Source: Pseudomonadota bacterium
GTDB taxonomy: Bacteria; Pseudomonadota; Gammaproteobacteria; Burkholderiales; Thiobacillaceae
NCBI GenBank assembly: GCA_021802945.1
Contig: JAJZRE010000001.1
Span: 1 to 64,000 of the forward strand
Direction of reading: 5' to 3'
Length of the DNA: 64,000 nt
The position numbers and the translations under genes are program-made. The notes beneath the pieces were generated by a model that had not been told where the DNA came from, made no database searches, and saw only the letters and a program-made list of their open reading frames with translations. Below are positions 41,428 to 53,509 of this stretch, in pieces. Position 1 is the stretch's first letter; every line of letters begins with the position of its first letter.

Positions 41428-43508
41428 ATGCCCGACACCCTGCTCCTCCTGGCCGCCGTCGGTTATGGACTGACGGCCCTCGCCTACCTCGGCCTGTCCG
41501 GCCTGATCGTCGCCAGCTGGCGACGGCGGCCGCAGGGCCGCCTGCTGGTGCTGGCCACCGGCCTCACCGCCGTCTGGGGCGGGGGCTCGGTGCTCGCCGC
41601 CTGGGGATGGCTGCCGCCCCGTCTGGAACTGGCAGCCGAGATTGCACGCAACGGAGCGTGGCTGGCGCTTCTGCTCTACATCCTGCATCTGCGTCTGCCG
41701 GCCGGCGCCGTCCTGCCGGCTCCGCTGCGCTTCATTCGACTTCTGAGCGGCCTGCTCGTCGGCGGCCTTCTGCTTTCCAGCTTCTACCCCTTCATCGCCC
41801 CGAACCAGCCCGTGCTGGCCCGGTGGGCGGGCAATCTGGGCCTGGTGCTGCTGACCGTCATGGGCCTGGTGCTCACCGAGCAGGTGTACCGCAGCACCCG
41901 CCCCGAAGATCGCTGGGCGATCAAATTCCTTTGTCTGGGGCTGGGCGGCCTTTACGCCTACGATTTCTATCTCTACGCCAATGCCGCGCTGTTCAACGTG
42001 ATGGATGCCCAGGTGTGGGCCGCACGCGGCTACGTGGCGGCCCTGGTGACGCCGCTGATCGCCGTTTCCGCGGCCCGCAATCCGGAATGGGCCGCGCCGG
42101 TCGGGCTGTCTCGCAGCATGGCTTTCCACACCGCCAGCCTGCTGGGTGCGGGCATCTATTTGTTGCTGATGGCAGGCGCGGGCTACTACCTGCGCCTGTT
42201 CGGCGGCGAATGGGGCGACGTGGTGCAAACCGTATTCATCTTCGCCGCCGCCATGCTGCTGGTGCTGCTGATGTTTTCCGGCACCCTGCGCGCCCGGCTG
42301 CGCGTATTCCTGTCCAAGCATTTTTTCAGCTACCGCTACGATTACCGCGAGGAGTGGCTCAACTTCACCCGCACGCTCACCGAGGGGCAGTCCGGCGAGC
42401 AGTTGTGCGAGCGCGCGGTCGAGGCGCTGGCCCGGCTGCTCGAAAGCCCCGGCGGCGCCCTGTGGATGCGCGAGGGCAACGCCGGCTACCAGCGTGCCAG
42501 CCACTGGAACTGGGCCGACCTCGACGGCACCGAACCGGCTGACTCTGCCTTCATCCAGTGGCTCGCCAGCAAGCAATGGGTGGTCGATCTGGACGAAATG
42601 AAAACCCGCGGCGACCTCTATGGCGACCTGGATACCCCCACCTGGCTTCAGAATGCCGACGACGCCTGGCTGGTGGTGCCGCTGATGCTGCACGACGAGC
42701 TGCTCGGCTTCGTGGTGCTGAAGCACTCGCTCGGCAATGTCACCTTCAACTGGGAAGTCAGCGACCTGCTCAAGGTGGCGGCGCGGCAGGCGGCGGCGCA
42801 TCTGGCGCAGATGCGCGCCTCCAACCAGCTCATCGTGGCGCGCCAGTTCGAGTCGTTCAACCGCACCACCACCTTCGTCATCCACGACCTGAAAAACCTC
42901 GTCGCCCAGTTGTCCCTGCTGCTGGCCAATGCCGAAAAGCACAAGCACAACCCCGAGTTCCAGGCCGACATGCTGGACACGGTGGAAAGCGCCGTCACCC
43001 GCATGAACAAGGTGCTGGCGCAACTGCGCCGCGGCAGCGATGCGGCGCAGGCGCAGTCGGTGTCGCTGGCCGACATCCTGACCGACGCCGTTGCCAGCAA
43101 GCACGCATTCAAGCTGCGTCCCGCACTGGAACTGCCGCCTGCGGATCTGCGCGTGCGCGCCGAGCGCGAGCGTCTCACCCGCGCCATCGGCCATCTGCTG
43201 CAGAACGCGCTGGAGGCCACACCGCCGACCGGCCAGGTCACCCTGCGCGCGTTCGGGGAAGCCGGCCAGGCGATCATCGAAATCAGCGACACCGGGATCG
43301 GCATGGATGACGAATTCATCCGCACCCGGCTGTTTCAGCCGTTCGATTCGACCAAGGGCGCGGGCATGGGCATCGGCGCCTATGAGTGCCGCGAAACCCT
43401 GCACGCCCTCGGTGGCACAATCGAGGTGGACAGCACGCCGGGAAGCGGCACCCGCTTCCGCCTCGGGCTGCCGCTGGACAATAATGCCTATGCCGGAGGG
43501 GACGCTGC

Positions 43509-43512
<4 letters not shown>
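41428..43512 (+). CDS. prsK: XrtA/PEP-CTERM system histidine kinase PrsK
   Basis: 694 aa; multi-TM N-terminus, GAF-like region, HATPase (TTFVIHDLKNLVAQLSLLLANAEKH, GAGMGIGAYECRETLHALGG). Confidence 0.92.
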
Positions 43513-44861
<1,349 letters not shown>

Positions 44862-44898
44862 CCACAACAACAAACCGATTCACAGGAATGGAGCACAG

Positions 44899-47667
44899 AT
44901 GAAACGTCCTCGCCTTCACCGCGGCACCGTCATCGCCGCCGCCTTGATCCTGTCCCTGACGGGATGCGGACAATCCCCGGAGCAGCATTTCCGGAAGGCA
45001 CGGGAACTCGTGCGGAAACCCGATTACAAGGCCGCGGTGATCGAACTCAAGACGGTCCTTCAGGCGCAGCCCGACAATCGGGAGGCGCGCCTGCTGCTGG
45101 GCGAGGTGTACATCAAGAAAGAAGCCTATCCGGATGCCGAGAGCGAACTGGGCAAAGCACGCGCCGCCGGGGCGCCGGATGAGCGGGTCCTTCCGGCCCT
45201 GGCCAAAGTCTATGTGAGGATGGGTGAGCCCCGGAAAGCGCTCGACCTGGGCACGCCCGCGACCATACGGAGCCCCGGCGCCCTTGCCCTCCTGTATGCG
45301 GCCAGGGCGGAAGCGCAGCTGTACCTGGGCAGGCGGACAGAGGCGGAGCAGTCCATCGAGACTGCCAGACAAGCCGACCCCAGGCAGCCGGAGCTGCTGC
45401 TGACCCAGGCAAAGCTGGCGCTCTCGGACAAGCGGAAAGATCAGGCCCTGGCGCTGATCGATACCGCCCTGCGGCAGGACCCCAAGTCTACCGAGGCGCT
45501 CTATTTCAAGGCGGCCGCGCTCGAGTCGGATGACAAGCCGGACGACGCCATCAAGATCTACCAGCAAATACTGGCGAACGATCCGTCCCAGTTTCGCGCC
45601 GACCTGGCCATCGCCGGCGTGCAGTTCAAGAAGGGGGACATCGCCGCCGCCGACAAGGCCATCCAGGCGGCCGAGAAGATTGCAGGGAAAGCGCCCATGG
45701 TCAGGTATGCCCGAGGCACGCTGGAGCTTCAGCGCGGCAACCTGGACAAGGCAAGCAGCGCATTTCTGGATGTCCTGCGCGTCGCACCCGATCACCCGCC
45801 GTCGATGCTTGCCTATGCCATCGCCAGCTACGGCCAGGGCCACTACGAGCAGAGCATCGACTACGCGGGAAAGGTGCTGGGCGCCGCGCCCGGCAATCTG
45901 ATCGCCGCCAAGGTCCTCGCCGGCAGCCAACTCAAGACAGGCGACATCAAGGGCGCACTCAATACCCTCACCCCCTTGCTGCCCAGGTACCCCAATGATG
46001 CCAGGCTGATGGCCCTGACCGGCGAAGCCTACCTCCAGTCCAAGGATTACAACCAGGCCATGAACTACCTGGACAAGGCCGCGGCACTGGACCCGAGGAA
46101 CGCCGCCATCAAGGCCCGCCAGGCGGCCGGACATCTGGCGTCCGGAGAAACCGATGAAGCCCTGGCCGACCTGGAGGCCGCGACCAGCCTGAGCGACAAG
46201 CCGGGCCAGGCCGACCTGGCCTTGATCATGGTGCATTTGAACCGCAAGGAATACGACCCGGCGTTGCAGGCCATCGCCGCCCTCGAGAAAAAACTGCCCG
46301 ACAATCCGGTCACCTACAATCTCCGGGCTGCCGCGCTGCTGGGAAAGCAGGACCGGAGCGGCGCGCGCAAGGCCCTGGAGCAGGCGCTGGCCATCCAGCC
46401 CACGTTTGTCCCGGCAGCGATCAACCTGGCCCGTCTCGACCTGGCGGACAAGAACCCGGATGCCGCCCGCAAGCGCTTCGAGGCCATCCTCGAGAAGGAC
46501 AAGAACAATGCCCAGGCGATGCTGGCCCTGGCCGACCTTGCCGCTACGCAGAAGCAGGAAAGCGTGTATGTCGGCTGGCTGGAAAAGGCGAGCAAGGCCC
46601 AGCCGTCGGACCTCCTCCCCAAACAGCGCCTGGCTCAGTATTACCTCGGCAAGAAGGACAACAACAAGGCGCTGGCCGTGGCCAGGGCGGCGGTTACCGC
46701 CAACCCGGAGAGCCCGGATGCCCTCGGTCTTTTAGGGGCGACCCAGGCCGGGGCGGGCGACCTCAAAGGCGCCATCGAAACCTTCACACGCCTGACGGAA
46801 AAGGCCGGAAACGCCCCGGATGCCTATCTGCGCCTGGCCATGGCCCAGGCGGCCGACAAGCAGATCGAGGCCGCTCGCACATCCCTCAAGCGTGCGCTGC
46901 AAATCAAGCCGGACCATATCCCGTCCCAGGATGCCCTGTTGCGGCTGGAACTCGCTGAAAAAAATCCGGATGCCGCCCTGCGCATCGCCCGCCAGATCCA
47001 GGCGCTACAGCCCAAGTCGTCACTGGGTTTCGACCGCGAGGCCGACATCCTGCTGTCCGAGAAGCACGCGCCCCAGGCCATCAAGGCCTATGAGGACGCG
47101 TTGAACCGAGGCGCCGGACCCAGTACGCTGATCAAGCTGTATCGCGCCTTGATTCTGACGGGGGATGCCAGACGCGCCGACCAGCGCCTTACGAACTGGA
47201 TCCAGTCCCATCCGAACGACCTCAGCGTACGTTTTTTCGCAGCCGGGCAATACATGCTTGCCAAGCGCAATCGCGAAGCGATCACCCTTTACGAGGACAT
47301 TCTGCGCAAGTCGCCCAACAATGTGGTTGCGCTCAACAATCTGGCCGCCCTCTACCAGCTGGAAAAGGACAAGCGCGCCCTGCCCACCGCCGAGCAGGCG
47401 CTTAAACTGGACCCGCAACACCCCGGGATTCAGGACACGCTCGGATGGATCCTGGTGGACCAGGGGCAGTTGGCGCGTGCGCTGGAACTTCTGAAATCAG
47501 CCGCGAGCGCGCTGCCCAAGGAGGGCACCGTGCGCTACCACTACGCCGTGGCCCTCGCCAGATCGGGCAAGAAAGCGGAGGCCAGGAGAGAACTGGACGC
47601 TGCGCTCGCCGCTCCCCGGAAATTCCCCGAAATCGACGAGGCGAAAGCGCTGATCAAGTCCCTCTGA
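44899..47667 (+). CDS. prsT: XrtA/PEP-CTERM system TPR-repeat lipoprotein PrsT
   Basis: 922 aa; lipobox LSLTGCGQSPEQHF..KARELVRKPDYKAAVIELKTVLQAQPDNREARLLLGEVY and many TPRs. Confidence 0.94.
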   Translation: MKRPRLHRGTVIAAALILSLTGCGQSPEQHFRKARELVRKPDYKAAVIELKTVLQAQPDNREARLLLGEVYIKKEAYPDAESELGKARAAGAPDERVLPALAKVYVRMGEPRKALDLGTPATIRSPGALALLYAARAEAQLYLGRRTEAEQSIETARQADPRQPELLLTQAKLALSDKRKDQALALIDTALRQDPKSTEALYFKAAALESDDKPDDAIKIYQQILANDPSQFRADLAIAGVQFKKGDIAAADKAIQAAEKIAGKAPMVRYARGTLELQRGNLDKASSAFLDVLRVAPDHPPSMLAYAIASYGQGHYEQSIDYAGKVLGAAPGNLIAAKVLAGSQLKTGDIKGALNTLTPLLPRYPNDARLMALTGEAYLQSKDYNQAMNYLDKAAALDPRNAAIKARQAAGHLASGETDEALADLEAATSLSDKPGQADLALIMVHLNRKEYDPALQAIAALEKKLPDNPVTYNLRAAALLGKQDRSGARKALEQALAIQPTFVPAAINLARLDLADKNPDAARKRFEAILEKDKNNAQAMLALADLAATQKQESVYVGWLEKASKAQPSDLLPKQRLAQYYLGKKDNNKALAVARAAVTANPESPDALGLLGATQAGAGDLKGAIETFTRLTEKAGNAPDAYLRLAMAQAADKQIEAARTSLKRALQIKPDHIPSQDALLRLELAEKNPDAALRIARQIQALQPKSSLGFDREADILLSEKHAPQAIKAYEDALNRGAGPSTLIKLYRALILTGDARRADQRLTNWIQSHPNDLSVRFFAAGQYMLAKRNREAITLYEDILRKSPNNVVALNNLAALYQLEKDKRALPTAEQALKLDPQHPGIQDTLGWILVDQGQLARALELLKSAASALPKEGTVRYHYAVALARSGKKAEARRELDAALAAPRKFPEIDEAKALIKSL

Positions 47668-47931
47668 GCATGCCAGGGCAGGATTCAGGGATCGCGGACG
47701 GTGGCCGGACCCTGAACACAGGCCGGGATCGAGTCTGGTCTGTCACCGTGCCTTTTCAGGGTCCGGCGACCAGGCCAGGGAAGGGACATGCGCAGTCCCG
47801 GCTGTCCTCCCTTCTCCAGCCGCACCGAAGCTGGCTGCTGTTGCCGTGCGAAACGCCCGATGCCTCTGCCGAGTCGCCCGCATCCACGTCGCCAGCCCGG
47901 ACATGGCGTCAGATGCGATACCCCGTCTCAT

Positions 47932-47957
47932 AAAAAAGGGCATCCCGCGGATGCCCC
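47932..47957 (-). terminator. Rho-independent terminator
   Basis: aaaaaaGGGCATCC-cgc-GGATGCCC; poly-T on the minus strand, downstream of the PEP-CTERM gene. Confidence 0.8.
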
Positions 47958-47979
47958 TTGCTCATTGAAGGCCGGCCAA

Positions 47980-49101
47980 TCAGGTGCGCAGGCAACGCCG
48001 CCGCTGACCACGCAGGACACCGGCAGCCGCCAGAAGCGCCAATCCCATCAGGGACAACGTTCCCGGCTCGGGCACCTGATGGCGCACATTGCCCGCCATG
48101 ATAAAGATGTCGTCATAGCCCCCATCGTTACAAAATGTGCCGCCGAATGTGCCTGTCGGCGCGAAGCAGCCAATCTTGAGTTGAGCGGAAAGGACGTCGT
48201 AGCCCATGGCGATGTACGTTTCCAGATTCTCGTCCAGCTCCGGAATGTAGGAGATCCACTCCGCCTTGTTGGTGCCGAGATTGTTGGAAAGATGCGTGTA
48301 GCCGGCCGGGCACGTGGTCTGAGGCGCGAACAGCGGCTCGAATGTGCCATCAGGCTTGACGCAGATATCGCCTGCTATATAAGTCATGTCCGCAGGGCTC
48401 ACACTGGTCGGCGTCACCCCGTCGAAGGTCTTGGCGGTATCAAACGAATACACCGCCGAGGCCGGCTTGATGCCGTTACTCAGGGTGAGTTCGAAATTGA
48501 TCGGGGCAAGGTTTCCGTCGGCATCCCGCAGGGTGACCATGGCCCAGACCATCGTCGCCTGGCCGGTTCCGCCGGTTTCGTTGAAGTCATAGCCAATGAG
48601 CATGTTCTGCCGGGTGCCGCCGAGGGTCAGTGCACCTGTCAGCGCATCCAGGCTGATGTCCCAGGCCCTGGTGGAATCCCAGAGGTAGGGCGCGGGTCCG
48701 GTTGGCCCATTGATCGGCTCCGGCGCCGTCGAGGTCTCGAAGCTGCCGTTGTTCGGAATGTCATATCCTTGGTCAATCTGGGTGCTGAAGTCCGTGTTGA
48801 CCGGGATCTGTCCGCCTGCACCGGTGCCGACCACGACCATCGTCTTCAGAGAACCCTGGTCTGACTGAATGACATAGCCCGTGGGGGCCGGAGTCTGGTA
48901 TTGCGGGCTGCCGATGTTCGCCAGGTAATTGAGGAACGTGGTCGAGCAGCTGACGAAATCGCCCTCGGCCATGCAGGCCGCGTTGTTCATGATGTCGAAG
49001 CTGGGCGGGTTGTACTGATAGATATCCGCCCGGCTCGCCCCGGAGGCGAGGGCCAGCGCCGAGCCCATCAGGAAAAGGGACCCAATGGATTTCGCTTGCA
49101 T
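47980..49101 (-). CDS. PEP-CTERM sorting domain protein
   Basis: 373 aa; signal peptide; C-terminus HQVPEPGTLSLMGLALLAAAGVLRGQRRRCLRT. Confidence 0.92.
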   Translation of the reverse strand: MQAKSIGSLFLMGSALALASGASRADIYQYNPPSFDIMNNAACMAEGDFVSCSTTFLNYLANIGSPQYQTPAPTGYVIQSDQGSLKTMVVVGTGAGGQIPVNTDFSTQIDQGYDIPNNGSFETSTAPEPINGPTGPAPYLWDSTRAWDISLDALTGALTLGGTRQNMLIGYDFNETGGTGQATMVWAMVTLRDADGNLAPINFELTLSNGIKPASAVYSFDTAKTFDGVTPTSVSPADMTYIAGDICVKPDGTFEPLFAPQTTCPAGYTHLSNNLGTNKAEWISYIPELDENLETYIAMGYDVLSAQLKIGCFAPTGTFGGTFCNDGGYDDIFIMAGNVRHQVPEPGTLSLMGLALLAAAGVLRGQRRRCLRT

Positions 49102-49157
49102 AACTCACCTCTACTTTCGGGACGACAATGACATTGCGTCATCCGCACCGATCAAGC

Positions 49158-49174
49158 AGCAAGTGGCGTGCCGG
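49158..49174 (-). promoter_or_regulatory. candidate sigma-54 promoter for the PEP-CTERM gene at 47980..49101
   Basis: Minus strand CCGGCACGccacTTGCT compared with TGGCACG-N4-TTGCW; 57 nt upstream of the ATG. Confidence 0.65.
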
Positions 49175-49225
49175 AAAATAAAGTTCATGATTAACAACAG
49201 CTTGAAAACACCCAGCTTGATAAAC

Positions 49226-49241
49226 GTAAGAATTTCCGACA
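49226..49241 (-). promoter_or_regulatory. candidate PEP-CTERM-box-like upstream element
   Basis: Gene-sense TGTCGGAAATTCTTAC, near match to TGTCGGATAACTTTAC at 56080-56095 upstream of another PEP-CTERM gene. Confidence 0.5.
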
Positions 49242-49438
49242 TGCAGGAGCGTCCGCACGGCGCAAATCGATTGCCGGCGGCCGCGAAAACAGGCTATGCT
49301 TCGACGCGGCCTCCGCTGTCCTGAGCGCCCTTCAGGACAGTATTCACGTCATGCGACGGGCCCGCAGCCACACGAATTCTTCGCTCTGATGCCGGACGCG
49401 TTCTGCGGCAAAGCGTTACTCTGCGGTTTCTGCGCCCC

Positions 49439-50689
49439 ATGCAACAGAGAGTCACCGTCATTCTGAACACTGCCCGGACAGATTTCCGCCTCGCCCTGCG
49501 CAACATCCTGCGTCAGCGGCGGCGCAGCCTGATTGCCCTGGCGGCCATCGGTTTCGGCGTCACGGCCATGATGCTGGCGGCGGGCTACATCGAATGGATT
49601 TTCTGGGCCAACCGGGAAGAGGTGGCGGTCAAGCAATACGGCCACATCCAGATTTCGAAGCCGGGTTATCACGCGGCGGGCAAGTCCGATCCCCTCGCCT
49701 ATCTGCTGCCCGACGACCGGGCGGCAATCCAGGCAATCGAGCATGCGCCCGGCGTCGAGGCCGTGGCACAGAGGCTCGATTTCAGCGGCCTCGTCAGCCA
49801 TGGCGACAGCACCCTGTCCTTCCTCGGCCTCGGCATCGACCCGGCCAGCGATCCGGCCATGCGCAACATCATCATCGAGTCGGGTCGGCCGCTCGATGCG
49901 CACGATCCCAAAGGCATTCTCATGGGTGCCGGCCTCGCCGCCAACCTGGGTGTAAAAAAAGGCGACACCATCGTGTTGCTGTCGAACGCATCGGGCGGCG
50001 GCCTGCGCGCGGTCGAAGGCCACGTGCGCGGACTGGTCTCGATCACGGTCAAGGCCTACAACGATTCCATGCTCTACGTGCCCATCGCCACGGCGCGCGA
50101 ACTCCTGCACGTCCAGGGTTCCCATCTGTGGATCGCGATGCTGCGCAAGACGGACATGACCGACGACACCGTGGCCCGGCTCAAGCGAATCGGGGCACTG
50201 GACAAGCTGGAGATCGTGCCCTGGGACCAGCTGGCGGATTTCTATCACAAGACCGTCGCGCTGTTTTCCCGCCAGATCGGCGTCGTCAGGCTGATCATCG
50301 CCAGCATCATCGTGCTCAGCATCAGCAACACCATGACCATGAGCGTCATGGAGCGCACGGTTGAAATCGGCACCGCCATGGCGCTCGGCATCCGCCGCAA
50401 GCGCATCCTCGCGCAGTTTCTGATGGAGGGCGGGCTGCTGGGCGCCCTTGGCGGCGGGCTGGGCGTCGTCGTCGGTTACCTGCTGGCCACGCTCATCTCC
50501 ATGGTGGGCATCCCCATGCCCGCGGGGCCCGGCATGGCGCACGGATTCATCGCCACCATCATGGTCACCCCCGGCATCGCACTCCAGGCGTTCGTGCTGG
50601 CCATAATCACGACCCTGCTGGCCAGCATCTACCCCGCCTGGCGCGCCTCGCGGCTGGTCATCGTCGACGCGCTGCGCCACAACCGCTGA
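49439..50689 (+). CDS. LolC/E-MacB-like (FtsX family) ABC transporter permease
   Basis: 416 aa; DFRLALRNILRQRRRSLIALAAIGFG..., C-terminal TMs SISNTMTMSVMERTVEIGTAMALGIRRKRILAQFLMEGG. Confidence 0.9.
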   Translation: MQQRVTVILNTARTDFRLALRNILRQRRRSLIALAAIGFGVTAMMLAAGYIEWIFWANREEVAVKQYGHIQISKPGYHAAGKSDPLAYLLPDDRAAIQAIEHAPGVEAVAQRLDFSGLVSHGDSTLSFLGLGIDPASDPAMRNIIIESGRPLDAHDPKGILMGAGLAANLGVKKGDTIVLLSNASGGGLRAVEGHVRGLVSITVKAYNDSMLYVPIATARELLHVQGSHLWIAMLRKTDMTDDTVARLKRIGALDKLEIVPWDQLADFYHKTVALFSRQIGVVRLIIASIIVLSISNTMTMSVMERTVEIGTAMALGIRRKRILAQFLMEGGLLGALGGGLGVVVGYLLATLISMVGIPMPAGPGMAHGFIATIMVTPGIALQAFVLAIITTLLASIYPAWRASRLVIVDALRHNR

Positions 50690-50701
50690 GGAAACGGCCC
50701 G

Positions 50702-51913
50702 ATGTGGAAACTCGCATTCCGGAATGTCCTGCGCCACAAGGCCCGCACCGGCATGACCTTGCTGGCCATTGTCGCCGGCGTGGTCGGGCTCATGCTCAGC
50801 GGCGGCTTCGTGCAGGACATCTTCACCCAGCTGGGCGAAGCCCTGATCCACTCGCAGTCCGGACATCTGCAGCTTGCCCGCACCGGTTATTTCGAACGCG
50901 GCGCACGCAGCCCTGAAAAATACCTCATCCGGAATGCCGATCAGATCAGCGCCCGCATCGCCGCCGTGCCCGGCGTGGACGACGTCATGGGCCGGCTCTA
51001 TTTCGCGGGGCTCATCAATAACGGCCATAGCGACCAGCCCATCGTCGGCGAGGGGATCGAACCGGCGCGCGAGGCGAAACTCGGCAGCAGCATGACCATC
51101 ACGGCCGGCCGCAAGCTGGAAAAGGGCGACGCCTATGGAATGCTGCTAGGACAGGATCTGGCGCGCGCGCTCAAGCTCAAGCCGGGGGACTGGGCCAATC
51201 TGGTGATCAACACCCCCGATGGTGCGCTCAACAGCCTGGAATTCCAGGTGGTCGGCACGTTCCAGACGTTCTCCAAGGACTACGATGCCCGCGCGCTCCG
51301 CATTCCGCTGGCCGCCGCCCAGGAGTTGCTGGCCACCCGGGGCATCAACACGCTGGTCGTCGCCCTGAAGCACACCGCCGACACGCAGCGGGTCGCCGAC
51401 GTCCTCTCGGGCCGGTTCCGCGCGGACCATCTGGAAGTCAAAACCTGGCTGGAGCTCAACGACTTCTACGCCAAGACGGTGGAAATGTACGATGCGCAGT
51501 TCGGCGTGTTGCGTCTGATCATCCTGCTCATGGTGCTGCTGAGTGTCGCCAACAGCGTGAACATGAGCGTGTTCGAGCGTGTCGGGGAATTCGGCACCAT
51601 GATGGCGCTGGGCAACCGCGGCCGGCGCGTCTTCACATTGATCGTCATGGAAAACGCCATGATCGGCGTGGCCGGGGCCGTGCTTGGCGTTGTCGCGGGG
51701 AGTCTTCTCGCCCTGGCCGTGTCGGCCGTCGGCATTCCCATGCCGCCGCCGCCCAATGCGGACCTCGGCTACGTGGCGCACATCCGCATCGTGCCCGCCA
51801 TCATGGCCAGCGCCTTCCTCGTGGGCGTCGTCGCCACGGTAGCGGCCGCCATCCTGCCCGCCCGCAAGGTTGCACGCATTCCGGTCGTCGACGCCCTGCG
51901 CCAGAGCATCTGA
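50702..51913 (+). CDS. LolC/E-MacB-like (FtsX family) ABC transporter permease
   Basis: 403 aa; MWKLAFRNVLRHKARTGMTLLAIVAGVVGLML..., VANSVNMSVFERVGEFGTMMALGNRGRRVFTLIVMENAM. Confidence 0.9.
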   Translation: MWKLAFRNVLRHKARTGMTLLAIVAGVVGLMLSGGFVQDIFTQLGEALIHSQSGHLQLARTGYFERGARSPEKYLIRNADQISARIAAVPGVDDVMGRLYFAGLINNGHSDQPIVGEGIEPAREAKLGSSMTITAGRKLEKGDAYGMLLGQDLARALKLKPGDWANLVINTPDGALNSLEFQVVGTFQTFSKDYDARALRIPLAAAQELLATRGINTLVVALKHTADTQRVADVLSGRFRADHLEVKTWLELNDFYAKTVEMYDAQFGVLRLIILLMVLLSVANSVNMSVFERVGEFGTMMALGNRGRRVFTLIVMENAMIGVAGAVLGVVAGSLLALAVSAVGIPMPPPPNADLGYVAHIRIVPAIMASAFLVGVVATVAAAILPARKVARIPVVDALRQSI

Positions 51914-51937
51914 GCCGGGGCCGGTGCAGGCGCGCCG

Positions 51938-53509
51938 TCAGAAATCGCGGCGCACTTCCACGTAGCCCCGGTCCTGGTTGTCGTACTGCCCGAACAATCC
52001 GTCCGGCGGGCCGCCGAACATGTCCACGCCGAATGTCAGCTTCCAGTCCCGCCGGAACCCCCAGCTGGCCTTGGGACGCAGCATCCAGTCGCTGCGGTTG
52101 AGGCTGTGCACCAGCAGCGCCTCGGCTTCCCAGTTGCCGGAGAACGTGTGGTTCACCAGCAGGGACAGGCCGTTCTCCGCCCGGTCCGGAACGATGCCGG
52201 CCGCATGGTCGAAGAAATAGCGCTGGAACAGTTGCGTGTTCACCCGGGTATCGCTGGTCAGGTTGAAGTCCAGCCCCACCACCCAGTCGAGATTGTTCTG
52301 CACGACCACCCCATCCGCATCCGTCAGGTCGGTGCGCAGGTTGTAGCGCCGGCCATCCGTATAGACGGCCTCGGCCTTGAGCACGAAGTCACGGAAATCC
52401 TTCGCCAGCGTGCCCCCCACCTGCCAGATCCGGTCGTGACGGGGGGTGAAGGTGTTCGGCCCGGTGCGGTAGAAGGTGGGGGCGCTGTTCATGCTGCTGT
52501 AATAGAAGCCGGACAGGTCCCAGCCGCTGGCCAGGGTGGAGACGCGCGCGCCGAAATTGGTGTGTCCCAGGCTGGCATCGGGTTTCTCTTCACCCAGGAT
52601 GGTCGGCGCGATCGCCGGCGGGTAGGGGTAGAAATCGGCGCCTGAGCCCGGCTGCAGAAAATTTCTCGGTTTGCCGATTTCGTCGTAGCCGGGGAAGGGA
52701 ATCCAGACCACCTCGGCGTGAAAATCGTTCTTGAAGTATTCGGCGCGGGCGGCCCATTGAGGAATGCGCACCGTCTGGAAATCCGGCAGGACGAATTCGC
52801 GCAGGTCCTTGGCCGACACGACATCGGCGAAGAACAGGCCCACCATTTCGCCCCACACGATTTGTTGCCGGCCGACCCGCCAGTCCACGTCGCCGGTGGA
52901 AAAATCCAGATAGGTCTCGCGGAACTGGAAATCGAGGCGCTGATCATCCCGTACCTGCTTCTGGTAGAAGTCCGTCAGGTCATACACGGCGTTGTAGTCC
53001 ACGCGCCCGCTCAGCTTCCAGCGCACGCCCTGGCCGAAACGGCCCTGCGTGCCCAGTTCCAGGCGGCCCAGCACCTTGGACCAGTGCGCGGGATCGGCGT
53101 AGGTCCGGGCGAACCCGGTCTGGAAGAATCCGCGCAGCGGAAAGGCCGGTTGCGCATCCGCCCCGGCCTTCTGATCGCCTTTCGCGGGCACGTCATCGGC
53201 GAACAGGGCGTCCCGCGTCGCGGGCAAGGCCGCATCGGGTTGTGCCTGATGCGGCTTGTCCGCGGCAGGCTCCAGCGCGAACAGGTCATCCTTCGAGGCC
53301 GGCGCGGCCTCCTGTTTGGCAGGCTTCGCCGGCTCGGGCGCCACCCCGAAAAGCGCATCCCGCGACAGGGGCATGTCGCCCGCCTCGTCGGCCACGACGA
53401 TCCGCCCGCTTGCCTCCGCATTGCCCAGCCAGTCACCGCTCGCGGCGTCCCCCATCAAGGGAATGCCGATCACCAGGGTCCCCAGTGCCCCCGCCAGTCG
53501 GTACGTCAT
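51938..53509 (-). CDS. DUF1302-like predicted outer-membrane beta-barrel protein
   Basis: 523 aa; RETYLDFSTGDVDWRVGRQQIVWGEMVGLFFADVVSAKDLREFVLPDF is typical of DUF1302; C-terminal aromatic YVEVRRDF. Confidence 0.82.
   Translation of the reverse strand: MTYRLAGALGTLVIGIPLMGDAASGDWLGNAEASGRIVVADEAGDMPLSRDALFGVAPEPAKPAKQEAAPASKDDLFALEPAADKPHQAQPDAALPATRDALFADDVPAKGDQKAGADAQPAFPLRGFFQTGFARTYADPAHWSKVLGRLELGTQGRFGQGVRWKLSGRVDYNAVYDLTDFYQKQVRDDQRLDFQFRETYLDFSTGDVDWRVGRQQIVWGEMVGLFFADVVSAKDLREFVLPDFQTVRIPQWAARAEYFKNDFHAEVVWIPFPGYDEIGKPRNFLQPGSGADFYPYPPAIAPTILGEEKPDASLGHTNFGARVSTLASGWDLSGFYYSSMNSAPTFYRTGPNTFTPRHDRIWQVGGTLAKDFRDFVLKAEAVYTDGRRYNLRTDLTDADGVVVQNNLDWVVGLDFNLTSDTRVNTQLFQRYFFDHAAGIVPDRAENGLSLLVNHTFSGNWEAEALLVHSLNRSDWMLRPKASWGFRRDWKLTFGVDMFGGPPDGLFGQYDNQDRGYVEVRRDF

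Noticed and set aside
41320-43404. 694-aa minus-strand ORF antisense to prsK
   Set aside because: Composition artefact opposite a clear histidine kinase.
49950-49962. GTAAAAAAAGG (A7) as a programmed frameshift site in the FtsX-like permease
   Set aside because: The zero frame continues as a full-length normal permease; no meaningful alternative-frame product.
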